Shown: positions 41,551 through 49,461 of the stretch, piece by piece | Layout of the letters: every line of letters starts with the position of its first letter | Numbering within the stretch: the first letter of the stretch is position 1 | Assembly: GCA_023459355.1 (NCBI GenBank) | Contig: JAEWUM010000053.1 | Span: 1-64,000 of the forward strand | Source: Bacteroidota bacterium | GTDB lineage: Bacteria; Bacteroidota; Bacteroidia; Bacteroidales; Paludibacteraceae | Length of the DNA: 64,000 nt | Direction of reading: 5' to 3' | Notes under the pieces: model-generated | What the model was told of the DNA's origin: nothing | What the model saw: only the letters and a program-made list of their open reading frames with translations | The model's database searches: none | Translations under genes and position numbers: made by a program

Positions 41551-43227
41551 ATGTCGAAACAACATACCCTTCAAAAACTCGAACTCACCTGGATAGGCAA
41601 AGGCGACGAACCTAAACTCGAACCGCGCATCCTCATCGAAAACCCGGAATACAGCTATGGTGACCCCCATGCCGAAAATATGCTGATTCATGGCGATAAT
41701 TTACTTGCCCTGAAAGCACTGGAGCAAGAGTTTGCCGGGAAAGTGAAGTGTATTTATATTGATCCGCCGTATAATACCGGAAATGCTTTCGAACATTATG
41801 ATGATGGGGTAGAACACAGTCAGTGGCTGAATCTGATGAAACCGCGTTTGACTTTACTCCGGAATTTACTTGCGAACGATGGCTCTATTTGGATTTCAAT
41901 TGATGATGATGAAAGCCACTACTTGAAAGTGTTGTGCGATGAGGTTTTTGGCAGAAGGAATTTTGTGAGTAATGTGATTTGGGAGAAGAAATACTCTCCT
42001 CAGAATGATGCTAAATGGTTGTCAGATAGCCATGATCATATTTTAGTTTATGCAAAAAATAAGGATATTTGGAGACCAAATTTGTTGCCAAGAACTTCAG
42101 AAATGGATAAACGTTATAAGAATCCAGATAATGACCCTCGTGGAGTTTGGAAGCCTGCTGATTTTTCGGTAAAAACTTATTCTGTTGCAAATGATTATCC
42201 TATTGAATTGCCTTCTGGTAGAATTGTAAAACCTCCTGAAAGCAGATGCTGGGTTACCTCAAAAGATAGGTTTGAAATATTGAAAAAGGATAATAGAATT
42301 TGGTTTGGCAGTACAGGAAATAATGTGCCATCTGTTAAGAAGTTTCTTACAGAAGTACAGGCAGGTTCTGTCTCCAAAACAATTTGGTTTAGGGTAGAAG
42401 TAGGTGATAATCAAGAAGCGAAAAAAGAGACAAAAGTTTTTGAATCAGAAAGCGTTTTTAGTACTCCAAAACCTGAAAGATTGATAGAAAGAGTATTGAC
42501 ATTAGCATCTAATCCGAACGACCTCGTCCTCGACTCCTTTCTCGGTTCCGGCACCACCGCAGCCGTAGCCCACAAAATGGGGCGTCGCTGGATAGGCGTG
42601 GAATTAGGCGAGCATGCCAAAACACATTGTTATCCCCGGTTAAAACAAGTTGTTGACGGAGAGCAGGGCGGCATCAGCAAAGCAGTCAACTGGAAAGGCG
42701 GCGGCGGGTTCAAGTTTTACACCCTTGCACCCAGCTTGCTCAATCAGGATAAATTTGGCAACTGGGTCATCAGCAAAGAATACAACCCTTCGATGCTGGC
42801 AGCCGCCATGGCCAAGCAGGAAGGATTTAACTATCGACCCGATGACCATACTTACTGGAAACAAGGCCGTTCGAGCGAACAGGATTATATTTATGTCACC
42901 ACCCAGTTCCTCACGGTAGAAACCTTAGAAAGCATCCACGACGAGATGAAACCCGGCGAAAGTCTGCTGATATGCTGTAAATCCTTTCAGCAGGAATGTA
43001 AAAACCGGTTTGGCAACATCACCATCAAGAAAATCCCGCAAATGTTACTTGGTCGGTGCGAGTTTGGCAAAGACGATTACAGCCTGAACATCGTGAATCT
43101 GCCAACAGATGAGGATAATACAACAGAAACTGTTATATTTGACGATTCTTTTCCCGACACCAAAGTTAGTGTGCAGGAAATCAGGGATGATTTGAAGAAA
43201 AATAATGAACCAACGTTGTTTGATTAA
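41551..43227 (+). CDS. mod: Type III-like DNA adenine-N6 methyltransferase (Mod)
   Basis: Methylates adenine in the recognition site and supplies site specificity to Res. The 558-residue protein starts with KLELTWIGKGDEPKLEPRILIENPEYSYG, typical for type III Mod. Catalytic motif IV DPPYNTG begins at residue 71 and the SAM-binding motif I DSFLGSGTT at about 328, so it is the beta order with the target-recognition domain between them (about residues 130-320). That middle section (about 41940-42510) is clearly more AT-rich and differs in codon use from both flanks, consistent with replacement of the recognition domain. The SIR2-like gene begins 2 nt after its stop. Confidence 0.9.
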   Translation: MSKQHTLQKLELTWIGKGDEPKLEPRILIENPEYSYGDPHAENMLIHGDNLLALKALEQEFAGKVKCIYIDPPYNTGNAFEHYDDGVEHSQWLNLMKPRLTLLRNLLANDGSIWISIDDDESHYLKVLCDEVFGRRNFVSNVIWEKKYSPQNDAKWLSDSHDHILVYAKNKDIWRPNLLPRTSEMDKRYKNPDNDPRGVWKPADFSVKTYSVANDYPIELPSGRIVKPPESRCWVTSKDRFEILKKDNRIWFGSTGNNVPSVKKFLTEVQAGSVSKTIWFRVEVGDNQEAKKETKVFESESVFSTPKPERLIERVLTLASNPNDLVLDSFLGSGTTAAVAHKMGRRWIGVELGEHAKTHCYPRLKQVVDGEQGGISKAVNWKGGGGFKFYTLAPSLLNQDKFGNWVISKEYNPSMLAAAMAKQEGFNYRPDDHTYWKQGRSSEQDYIYVTTQFLTVETLESIHDEMKPGESLLICCKSFQQECKNRFGNITIKKIPQMLLGRCEFGKDDYSLNIVNLPTDEDNTTETVIFDDSFPDTKVSVQEIRDDLKKNNEPTLFD

Positions 43228-43229
43228 TT

Positions 43230-44261
43230 ATGAGCAGAATTGTATATCTTTTTGGAGCGGGAGCAAGTTATGGGAAGCGGGATCCAAACAGTAAAGATTA
43301 TATTGTTGAGGGGCTTCCAATTGTATCTGAATTTCCCATACAAATTGATAGACTAATTGCAAAAATTCAATCAGGAAGCACTGAATCAAAAAGCCAGTTT
43401 AAAGCAGAGTCTCAGGATGTGACAAAACTTATTGATGAATTGAGATGGCTTAAGGAAACCAGCGAAAGTCATCAAACTGTTGATACTTATGCAAAGAAAC
43501 TATGGGTTACAGATAACAAACAATATCTTAAACTCAAAAAAGTACTTTCTGCATTCTTAACATTAGAACAATTATATAATAAGCCAGACTCAAGATATGA
43601 TGCTTTCTTTGCAAATATAATTGGAAGTATTTATAATAAACTCCCAGAAGATGTTACAGTTTTATCATGGAATTATGATTTTCAGTTTGAAATAGCACAT
43701 GCAGCATATAGTAAGAGAGAAAGCATAAATGCGATTTGGGAAGATCTTAAGATAAGAGGTAAAACAACCAAAGAGTCGATTGATGAAAAAGATGGGTTCT
43801 CAATTTTTAAGTTAAATGGAACAGCATTATCTTTTGAAGATAGAGGTTTTCGTAGTAAATTTTATGATCCTTTGTTTGAACGTAGAGGAACAAGTGAATT
43901 ATCTTTTGTAAAATGGGCTTATTTAACTAATGCAACTAATGTAAGAAATGCATTGTCTTTTGCATGGGAAGGAACTGATTCTGGATTCTATGAAAATATA
44001 GAGACTAAAGTCAGTGATGCTGAAATATTAGTTGTAATTGGCTACTCATTTCCCTACTTTAATCGTGAAGTTGACAGAAGAATTATTCGAAACATGCCCA
44101 ATCTACAAAAGGTTTATATTCAGGATCCCAGTTGTGAGGATGTAAAAGAAAGTTTTGAAGCCACATTGTCGGACATGCAATTATATGATCTTGAAGAAGG
44201 AAAATTAAAGATTGTGTTGAGAAAGAGCACCCAACAATTTTTAATACCGAATGAAATGTAA
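43230..44261 (+). CDS. SIR2-like domain protein with altered catalytic motif
   Basis: A 343-residue protein with the Rossmann-type SIR2 pattern used in several anti-phage NADases: LFGAGASYGKR near the N-terminus (NAD-binding GAGAS), LSWNYDFQFE (the Asn-x-Asp motif, codons 43665-43679), FKLNGTALSF, and a C-terminal VVIGYSFPYFNREVDRRI. The family motif usually reads K-L/I-H-G; here His is replaced by Asn (codon 43815-43817), so classic catalysis may be lost or changed. AT-rich like the next two genes. Two bases from mod and 73 nt before the ATPase gene. Role inferred as effector or sensor of the island. Confidence 0.78.
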   Translation: MSRIVYLFGAGASYGKRDPNSKDYIVEGLPIVSEFPIQIDRLIAKIQSGSTESKSQFKAESQDVTKLIDELRWLKETSESHQTVDTYAKKLWVTDNKQYLKLKKVLSAFLTLEQLYNKPDSRYDAFFANIIGSIYNKLPEDVTVLSWNYDFQFEIAHAAYSKRESINAIWEDLKIRGKTTKESIDEKDGFSIFKLNGTALSFEDRGFRSKFYDPLFERRGTSELSFVKWAYLTNATNVRNALSFAWEGTDSGFYENIETKVSDAEILVVIGYSFPYFNREVDRRIIRNMPNLQKVYIQDPSCEDVKESFEATLSDMQLYDLEEGKLKIVLRKSTQQFLIPNEM

Positions 44262-44334
44262 TAAATTTACACGCGAAAAATTTACATTGATTTAGAACAA
44301 ATAGAAATAAGAATAAAGTCAAAATTATAAAGTC

Positions 44335-45630
44335 ATGACTAAAATAATTATAAAAAATATCGGACCAATTAAAGAAGCTGAATTTGATTTGAATAAAATC
44401 AATGTGTTTATGGGGCCACAAAGTAGCGGGAAGAGTACCATTGCGAAAATTATCAGCTATTGTACCTGGGTTGAAAAAGATGTGGCTACAAGTCAGTCAT
44501 TGGAAACATACCAGAAAAACAAAACCTATTTTAGAGAACACATAGAAAACTTTCACAAAATCAAAGGATATTTCAGACAGGAAAGTTATCTCTTTTATAA
44601 AAGTGATGTGGTTGAAATTAAATGGGAGAATCAACAAAATGAAATTGCATGGGTGGATCGGTTTGCTTATAGTCGAAGTAAGATATCCTACATTCCCTCG
44701 GAACGAAATATGATAATTCTACCTGAGGTGAAAAAAGTAGAATTAGGAAATACAAATATTCGAAGCTTTCTTTTTGACTGGTTTGATGCCCGGAAAAACT
44801 ATCCGAAAGAAAATAAACTTTCAATTTTAAATTTGGGAGTAGAATATTACTACAAAGAAAGTGGAACGGATGAGGAGGACCATATAAAAAGTCTAAATAA
44901 ATCAAACCAATATGATATTCTCCTTTCAAATGCTTCTAGCGGTTTGCAATCAATCACACCAATAATTGGTATGATTGAATACTTATCTAAATGGATTTAT
45001 AAAGAAGATAATACTTCTTTTGAGTTAGAAGAAAAACAGAGAAAAGTTCACAATTTTTTGACTGAAGAAATTATTTTAAAGCCATATTTTGGAAAATTAT
45101 ATTATGAAAGTGATGTTAAAGAGTTAATAAACAACTATGTGAAAAAATACAATGAAAGTGATCTTTCTGCACGCAAAGTTTTTGCTAGATACTTTGAGTT
45201 ACGTAATAATTTATTTAAAACAAAAAACTCGAAATTTATTATTGAGGAGCCGGAGCAAAATTTATTTCCCGAAACTCAGTGTAGTTTAGTATATCATTTG
45301 ATTGGGAATTGCGTAAACAGAGATGGTAATGTTTTAACAATTACAACTCATAGTCCATATGTGCTTTATGCCTTAAACAATACTATGTTAGGTCATTTGG
45401 TTAAAGAGAAAATGTTACAAGAAGAAGAATATAAAGAATTGAAAAGTTTAAAATCGTCAATAAACCCAAGTTTTGTTTCAGTTTGGCAAATTACAGATAA
45501 TGGAACATTAAATAACATTCAGGGGGATGATTACCTTATAGAAAGTAATTATTTTGATTCTATCATGAAAAACATAATGGATGATTATTACAAAATGATT
45601 AATTATTACGGAGATGAAGACGAAGATTAA
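44335..45630 (+). CDS. SMC/ABC-type ATPase (AAA_21-like) of the island
   Basis: A 431-residue ATPase. Walker A is GPQSSGKST (27-35) after KIIIKNIGPIKEAEFDLNKINVFM, as in OLD/RecF-like ABC ATPases; an ABC-signature-like NASSGLQSITPI lies near residue 200, Walker B IIEEPEQNLFP near 300, and a switch His in TITTHSPYVLYALNN near 340. No C-terminal TOPRIM motif was seen, so it is not an OLD or GajA nuclease on its own. It overlaps the next gene by 17 nt, pointing to a two-protein module. Base composition is AT-rich. Confidence 0.8.
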   Translation: MTKIIIKNIGPIKEAEFDLNKINVFMGPQSSGKSTIAKIISYCTWVEKDVATSQSLETYQKNKTYFREHIENFHKIKGYFRQESYLFYKSDVVEIKWENQQNEIAWVDRFAYSRSKISYIPSERNMIILPEVKKVELGNTNIRSFLFDWFDARKNYPKENKLSILNLGVEYYYKESGTDEEDHIKSLNKSNQYDILLSNASSGLQSITPIIGMIEYLSKWIYKEDNTSFELEEKQRKVHNFLTEEIILKPYFGKLYYESDVKELINNYVKKYNESDLSARKVFARYFELRNNLFKTKNSKFIIEEPEQNLFPETQCSLVYHLIGNCVNRDGNVLTITTHSPYVLYALNNTMLGHLVKEKMLQEEEYKELKSLKSSINPSFVSVWQITDNGTLNNIQGDDYLIESNYFDSIMKNIMDDYYKMINYYGDEDED

Positions 45631-46198
45631 TGAGTTTTACCCTCACCATGAGTCAAATGACTATAATACTGACGTATATGTGTCCGATTATTCAGAAAAA
45701 ACAAAAAATGAAGCTGTTAAGAAAGGCGTAGTGGTAAGTCCTGAAAAGCCGGAAGATATAAAAAGTTTTTTTGTGGAAAATAAAAAATGCTTAACTTTTT
45801 CTTCGATAAAATTTGACAATAAATCATTTGTAAATGAATTAACTGGAGAAGCACTATCTCAATGTGAATGTATTTGTTTCTCTTCTGCAGATTACAACAA
45901 AGGTCCTTGGATTTTATTTCTTGAATTAAAATATTGCAATAAAGATTCTAAATATCAAAAAGTTAGAATTGATGAAGCGAAAGATCAATTAATAGAAACA
46001 TTAAAATACTATAAGCAAAAGGGAATTATTAATCATAAACAGCAGTGTTATTTAATTGTTTCTTTTCCCTATTTTCAAACACCCTTTCCTAATTTTGCAA
46101 ATACCCAATCAGATGTAAAAAAAATGAGGTTGAAAAGGGTTATTTTTAGAGGTGTTAATCAATTGAGAATTAAAAGCGAATTTAAACTGGAAGTATAG
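45614..46198 (+). CDS. Small hypothetical protein, possible PD-(D/E)XK nuclease partner
   Basis: A 194-residue protein that I do not recognise by family. The segment CECICFSSADYNKGPWILFLELKYC holds Asp93, ten residues, then Glu104-Leu-Lys106, the spacing of a PD-(D/E)XK active site, followed by a helix (DEAKDQLIETLKYYKQKG) as in that fold. Its start lies within the ATPase gene and its stop is one base before res, so it is coupled to both. A nuclease function is inference from motif and context; a purely structural or immunity role is possible. Confidence 0.5.
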   Translation: MKTKINEFYPHHESNDYNTDVYVSDYSEKTKNEAVKKGVVVSPEKPEDIKSFFVENKKCLTFSSIKFDNKSFVNELTGEALSQCECICFSSADYNKGPWILFLELKYCNKDSKYQKVRIDEAKDQLIETLKYYKQKGIINHKQQCYLIVSFPYFQTPFPNFANTQSDVKKMRLKRVIFRGVNQLRIKSEFKLEV

Positions 46199-46199
46199 T

Positions 46200-48893
46200 A
46201 TGAACCCAATTACCAACAACATCAAACTTCGCCTTTCTCTTCGTGAACCCTTACAAGAATCGCTGGATATCATTGCACAATTGGGAGAAACGTTGTCTTT
46301 CAGGAAAAGCCCTGAAGACAAAGACGATGCAGCAGCATTTCTGGCAGAGGAGTTGCTAAAGGTCAGGACATTGTTCCCGACAGTTTCAGCTTTCGATCGC
46401 GATTTTCCTTCGGTGGCATTTTCAATAGCTACAGGAGTTGGAAAAACCAGGTTGATGGGGGCGTGTATAGCCTACTTGTATTTGAAAAAAGGCATCCGGA
46501 ACTTTTTCGTGTTGGCGCCGAATCTTACCATTTACGATAAACTGATCGAGGATTTTGGTAATCCGGGATACCACAAATATGTTTTCAATGGCATTTCGGA
46601 ATTTGTGCATAACCGTCCGGTTATTATAACAGGCGATAACTACGCCCAGCAAGGCAATTTGTTTGAAGCCTCAGAAATCAGAATCAATATTTTTAATATC
46701 GCTAAGTTCAATTCCGAAAACAGAGGCACCAAACAGGGTGGAGTTAGTTTAGCACCTCGCATCAAGCGGCTTTCAGAATATCTTGGACAGTCGTACTGGG
46801 ATTATTTGTCGAAATTAGACGATCTGGTGATTTTGATGGACGAAGCCCACCGTTATCATGCCGATGCGTCAAAAAATGCCATCAACGAGTTAAAACCGGT
46901 ACTCGGTATTGAAATGACTGCCACACCATTCGATGAGAAAGGAAATCCGTTCAGGAATGTGGTATATGAATACTCTTTGGCACAAGCACTTGCCGATGGT
47001 AAGTTCGTGAAAAATCCGGCTATTGCTACCCGCAAGAACTTCGAGCGCAGGAATTTGTCCGACCGCGAACTCGAAATCATCAAACTCGAAGATGCCATCA
47101 GTATTCATCAGGATACAAAAACAGAACTGGAGATTTACGCGCTGAACAATGATGTTAAGGTGGTAAAACCATTTATCCTCGTGGTTTGTAAAGACATATC
47201 TCACGCGAAGGAAATATACGATTTAATTAACTCAGCTGCTTTCTATGAAGGAGCTTATGTCGGGAAAGCTTTGCAAATAGATTCATCGACCAAAAAAGAA
47301 GAAGACATTGAAAAGCAATTTATATCCCTGGAAAATCCGGAGAATGAAATTGAGATCGTGATTCATGTGAACATGTTGAAAGAAGGGTGGGACGTTACAA
47401 ACTTATATACCATTGTTCCGCTCCGGGCAGCCAATGCCGCTATTTTGGTGGAACAAACCATCGGCAGGGGATTGCGATTGCCTTATGAAGGAAAGCGTAC
47501 GGGCGTGGACATAATTGATAAGCTGACGGTGGTAGCCCACGAGAACTTCGATGCCGTGATACAGGCAGCACAAAATCCTGATTCGGTGCTCAACAAAATG
47601 AGTTTTGTAGAAATTTCGGAAGAGGATTTCTCAACAAAAACAGTTCCCGTCAGCTCTAAACCCATTATTGAAGCTGCTTTAGAAAAAGAGCAGGAGATAG
47701 TCAACACGATTACATCGCTTCCTGAAAAACAAACAGCACAAAATTCTTTAGATGCCAAAAAAGCAATTATAGCCGTGTTGCCTGATTTTAATACGCTCCC
47801 CGAAGTGCGCAAGGTAGATGATTTGAATAAGGAAGAAGTCAAACGAAAGGTAATTCGTCAGGTGGAGTACAACCTTTCGCAAGGACAGCAAAATCTCTTC
47901 AAAGACCAAATAATTAAAGAAGCTGAGGAACTGTATGAAAAACTGGTAACTGATTATAAGAAAAATATCATCGAGATACCCCGTATGGACCTGGTTCAGG
48001 GAGAAGTAACCGCTTCATTCTTGCCTTTTGATTTGGATACATCAGACTTTAATTTTCAGGCGCTTGAAGAAGAAATTATCCGCATGGGCTTGAAAGATAG
48101 GCTGATAGAAACAATCAAAACAAAATCGAGTGGTTCGTACGGCAATCCTGTAAAACTGATTATTGCAGCATTAATAGATTACCCGGAAATTGATTATGAT
48201 GAGAATGCCGAATTGCTTTACCGGTTGGCAACACAAGCCTACGAATCCATCAAAGCAAACATCGAAACACCGGAAGAACTATTGCAAACGATTTTTCAGT
48301 ACAAAACCATCATTGCTGAAAAAATATACCAGCAAATGAAAACGCATTTCGTGTTGCATGCTCCCGAGTATAAGGCTCCCCGTGTTTTTCCTTTCGTTGG
48401 TATTGAACAATGGAACTTTTCTGCATTAGCAAATTCCGGCTATCGTGATTATCGTGAGTCGGTTACTCCTGTAAGTTTGATTCCAAAATATGTCTTTAGG
48501 GGTTTCGAGCGAGCCTGTCATTTTGAATACAAATTCGACAGCAAAGCAGAACTGGATTTCGCTTTCGTGTTGGAAAATGACGAGAAGGTAATCAAATGGC
48601 TTCGTCCTGCTCCCAATCAATTCAGAATATACTGGGATTACAACTCAAAAAAGTATGAGCCTGATTTCATTGTTGAGACTGGATCAGCCATTTATATGGT
48701 AGAAGTAAAATCTGCATCAGAGCTTGACAACGCGGATGTATTGGCTAAAAAATCAGCAGCAGAGCAGTATTGTCGATTTGCCTCCGATTACACAACAAAA
48801 AATGAAGGCAAGCCATGGCATTATCTTCTGTTACCCCATAATAAAATAAGCAAAACCAATTCTTTTGATTATTTTGTTGCCGTTGGCAAATGA
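46200..48893 (+). CDS. res: Type III-like restriction enzyme (Res)
   Basis: Helicase-nuclease partner of Mod, 897 residues. Motif I is ATGVGKTR (about 78-85), motif II DEAH (214-217, VILMDEAHRYHAD), then EMTATPFD, and motif VI EQTIGRGLRLPY near 420. The C-terminal nuclease site is Pro821-Asp822 in YEPDFIVETG and Glu835-Val-Lys837 in YMVEVKSAS, a complete PD-x12-ExK. Length is at the normal end for Res. Both catalytic halves are intact, so the enzyme should be active if expressed. It is separated from mod by three cargo genes, although mod and res are normally adjacent. Confidence 0.9.
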   Translation: MNPITNNIKLRLSLREPLQESLDIIAQLGETLSFRKSPEDKDDAAAFLAEELLKVRTLFPTVSAFDRDFPSVAFSIATGVGKTRLMGACIAYLYLKKGIRNFFVLAPNLTIYDKLIEDFGNPGYHKYVFNGISEFVHNRPVIITGDNYAQQGNLFEASEIRINIFNIAKFNSENRGTKQGGVSLAPRIKRLSEYLGQSYWDYLSKLDDLVILMDEAHRYHADASKNAINELKPVLGIEMTATPFDEKGNPFRNVVYEYSLAQALADGKFVKNPAIATRKNFERRNLSDRELEIIKLEDAISIHQDTKTELEIYALNNDVKVVKPFILVVCKDISHAKEIYDLINSAAFYEGAYVGKALQIDSSTKKEEDIEKQFISLENPENEIEIVIHVNMLKEGWDVTNLYTIVPLRAANAAILVEQTIGRGLRLPYEGKRTGVDIIDKLTVVAHENFDAVIQAAQNPDSVLNKMSFVEISEEDFSTKTVPVSSKPIIEAALEKEQEIVNTITSLPEKQTAQNSLDAKKAIIAVLPDFNTLPEVRKVDDLNKEEVKRKVIRQVEYNLSQGQQNLFKDQIIKEAEELYEKLVTDYKKNIIEIPRMDLVQGEVTASFLPFDLDTSDFNFQALEEEIIRMGLKDRLIETIKTKSSGSYGNPVKLIIAALIDYPEIDYDENAELLYRLATQAYESIKANIETPEELLQTIFQYKTIIAEKIYQQMKTHFVLHAPEYKAPRVFPFVGIEQWNFSALANSGYRDYRESVTPVSLIPKYVFRGFERACHFEYKFDSKAELDFAFVLENDEKVIKWLRPAPNQFRIYWDYNSKKYEPDFIVETGSAIYMVEVKSASELDNADVLAKKSAAEQYCRFASDYTTKNEGKPWHYLLLPHNKISKTNSFDYFVAVGK

Positions 48894-48898
48894 GACAA

Positions 48899-48975
48899 AT
48901 AGAAAGCGAATAGCAAATGAATAATAGCGGATATTCTCATATTGCTATTCACTATTCGTTATTCACTACTCACTA
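48899..48975. repeat. GAATAG-word degenerate repeats after res
   Basis: Words such as GCGAATAGCAAATGAATAAT are followed by partial complements (GCTATTCACTATTCGTTATT), ending at the MFS remnant. Same style as the arm at 16944-17012. Confidence 0.55.
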
Positions 48976-49428
48976 ATATGCTTTGGCTTCTTCAGTAACG
49001 CGATCAATATTGCCCCGATTACCGCTGCACCTGATGCAATGATAAATGCAGGTTGCATCTTTGTCAGGTCAACAGCTACCACTTTGGTGATGCCATCGAT
49101 CGTTTCGGCTACATTCGTCAGGTTTTTGAAATATCTGGCGATGTTGGATGAAATGATAGCACCAAAACCGAATCCCAGCATGATGATTCCATAGTTAGAA
49201 CCCATATTCTTCATTCCCCAGAAGTCGGCCTCCGAAGGTACTTCCGAACGCTAATGTCCTCAGCAACAGAGAAAATGTCAATGCGGCAGATGCGTTATCG
49301 CCATTGAATACTTTGTTGGCAATGCCGGTTTGAAAAACGGACCAGATGTAAGCTGTTCCGAGACAAAACTGGATGACTACCGCAGCAATTACCGATATCC
49401 ACCGGTTGGTGATTTTTCCCTGATTCAT
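48966..49428 (-). pseudogene. MFS transporter remnant (OFA-type), internally deleted
   Basis: The 5' part (ATG at 49428) encodes an MFS N-terminus: NRWISVIAAVVIQFCLGTAYIWSVFQTGIA and ALTFSLLLRTLAFGSTFGG, the first two membrane segments of an oxalate/formate antiporter-like protein. The frame stops at 49195. In another frame, MKNMGSNYGIIMLGFGFGAIISSNIARYF and AFIIASGAAVIGAILIALLKK (49214 to 48966) are the last segments of the same family. Roughly the central half of a protein of about 430 residues is missing and the joint is out of frame. It lies directly beside the restriction island. Confidence 0.8.
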
Positions 49429-49461
49429 ACAATATGTGAAGTTTTTAAGTGATTATTTGAT

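Noticed and set aside
37766..48893. DISARM or BREX system
   Set aside because: A SNF2 helicase and a methyltransferase fit in part, but the DrmA/B/C proteins or PglZ/BrxC-type genes are absent; Mod and Res with a PD-ExK nuclease point to a type III-like system.
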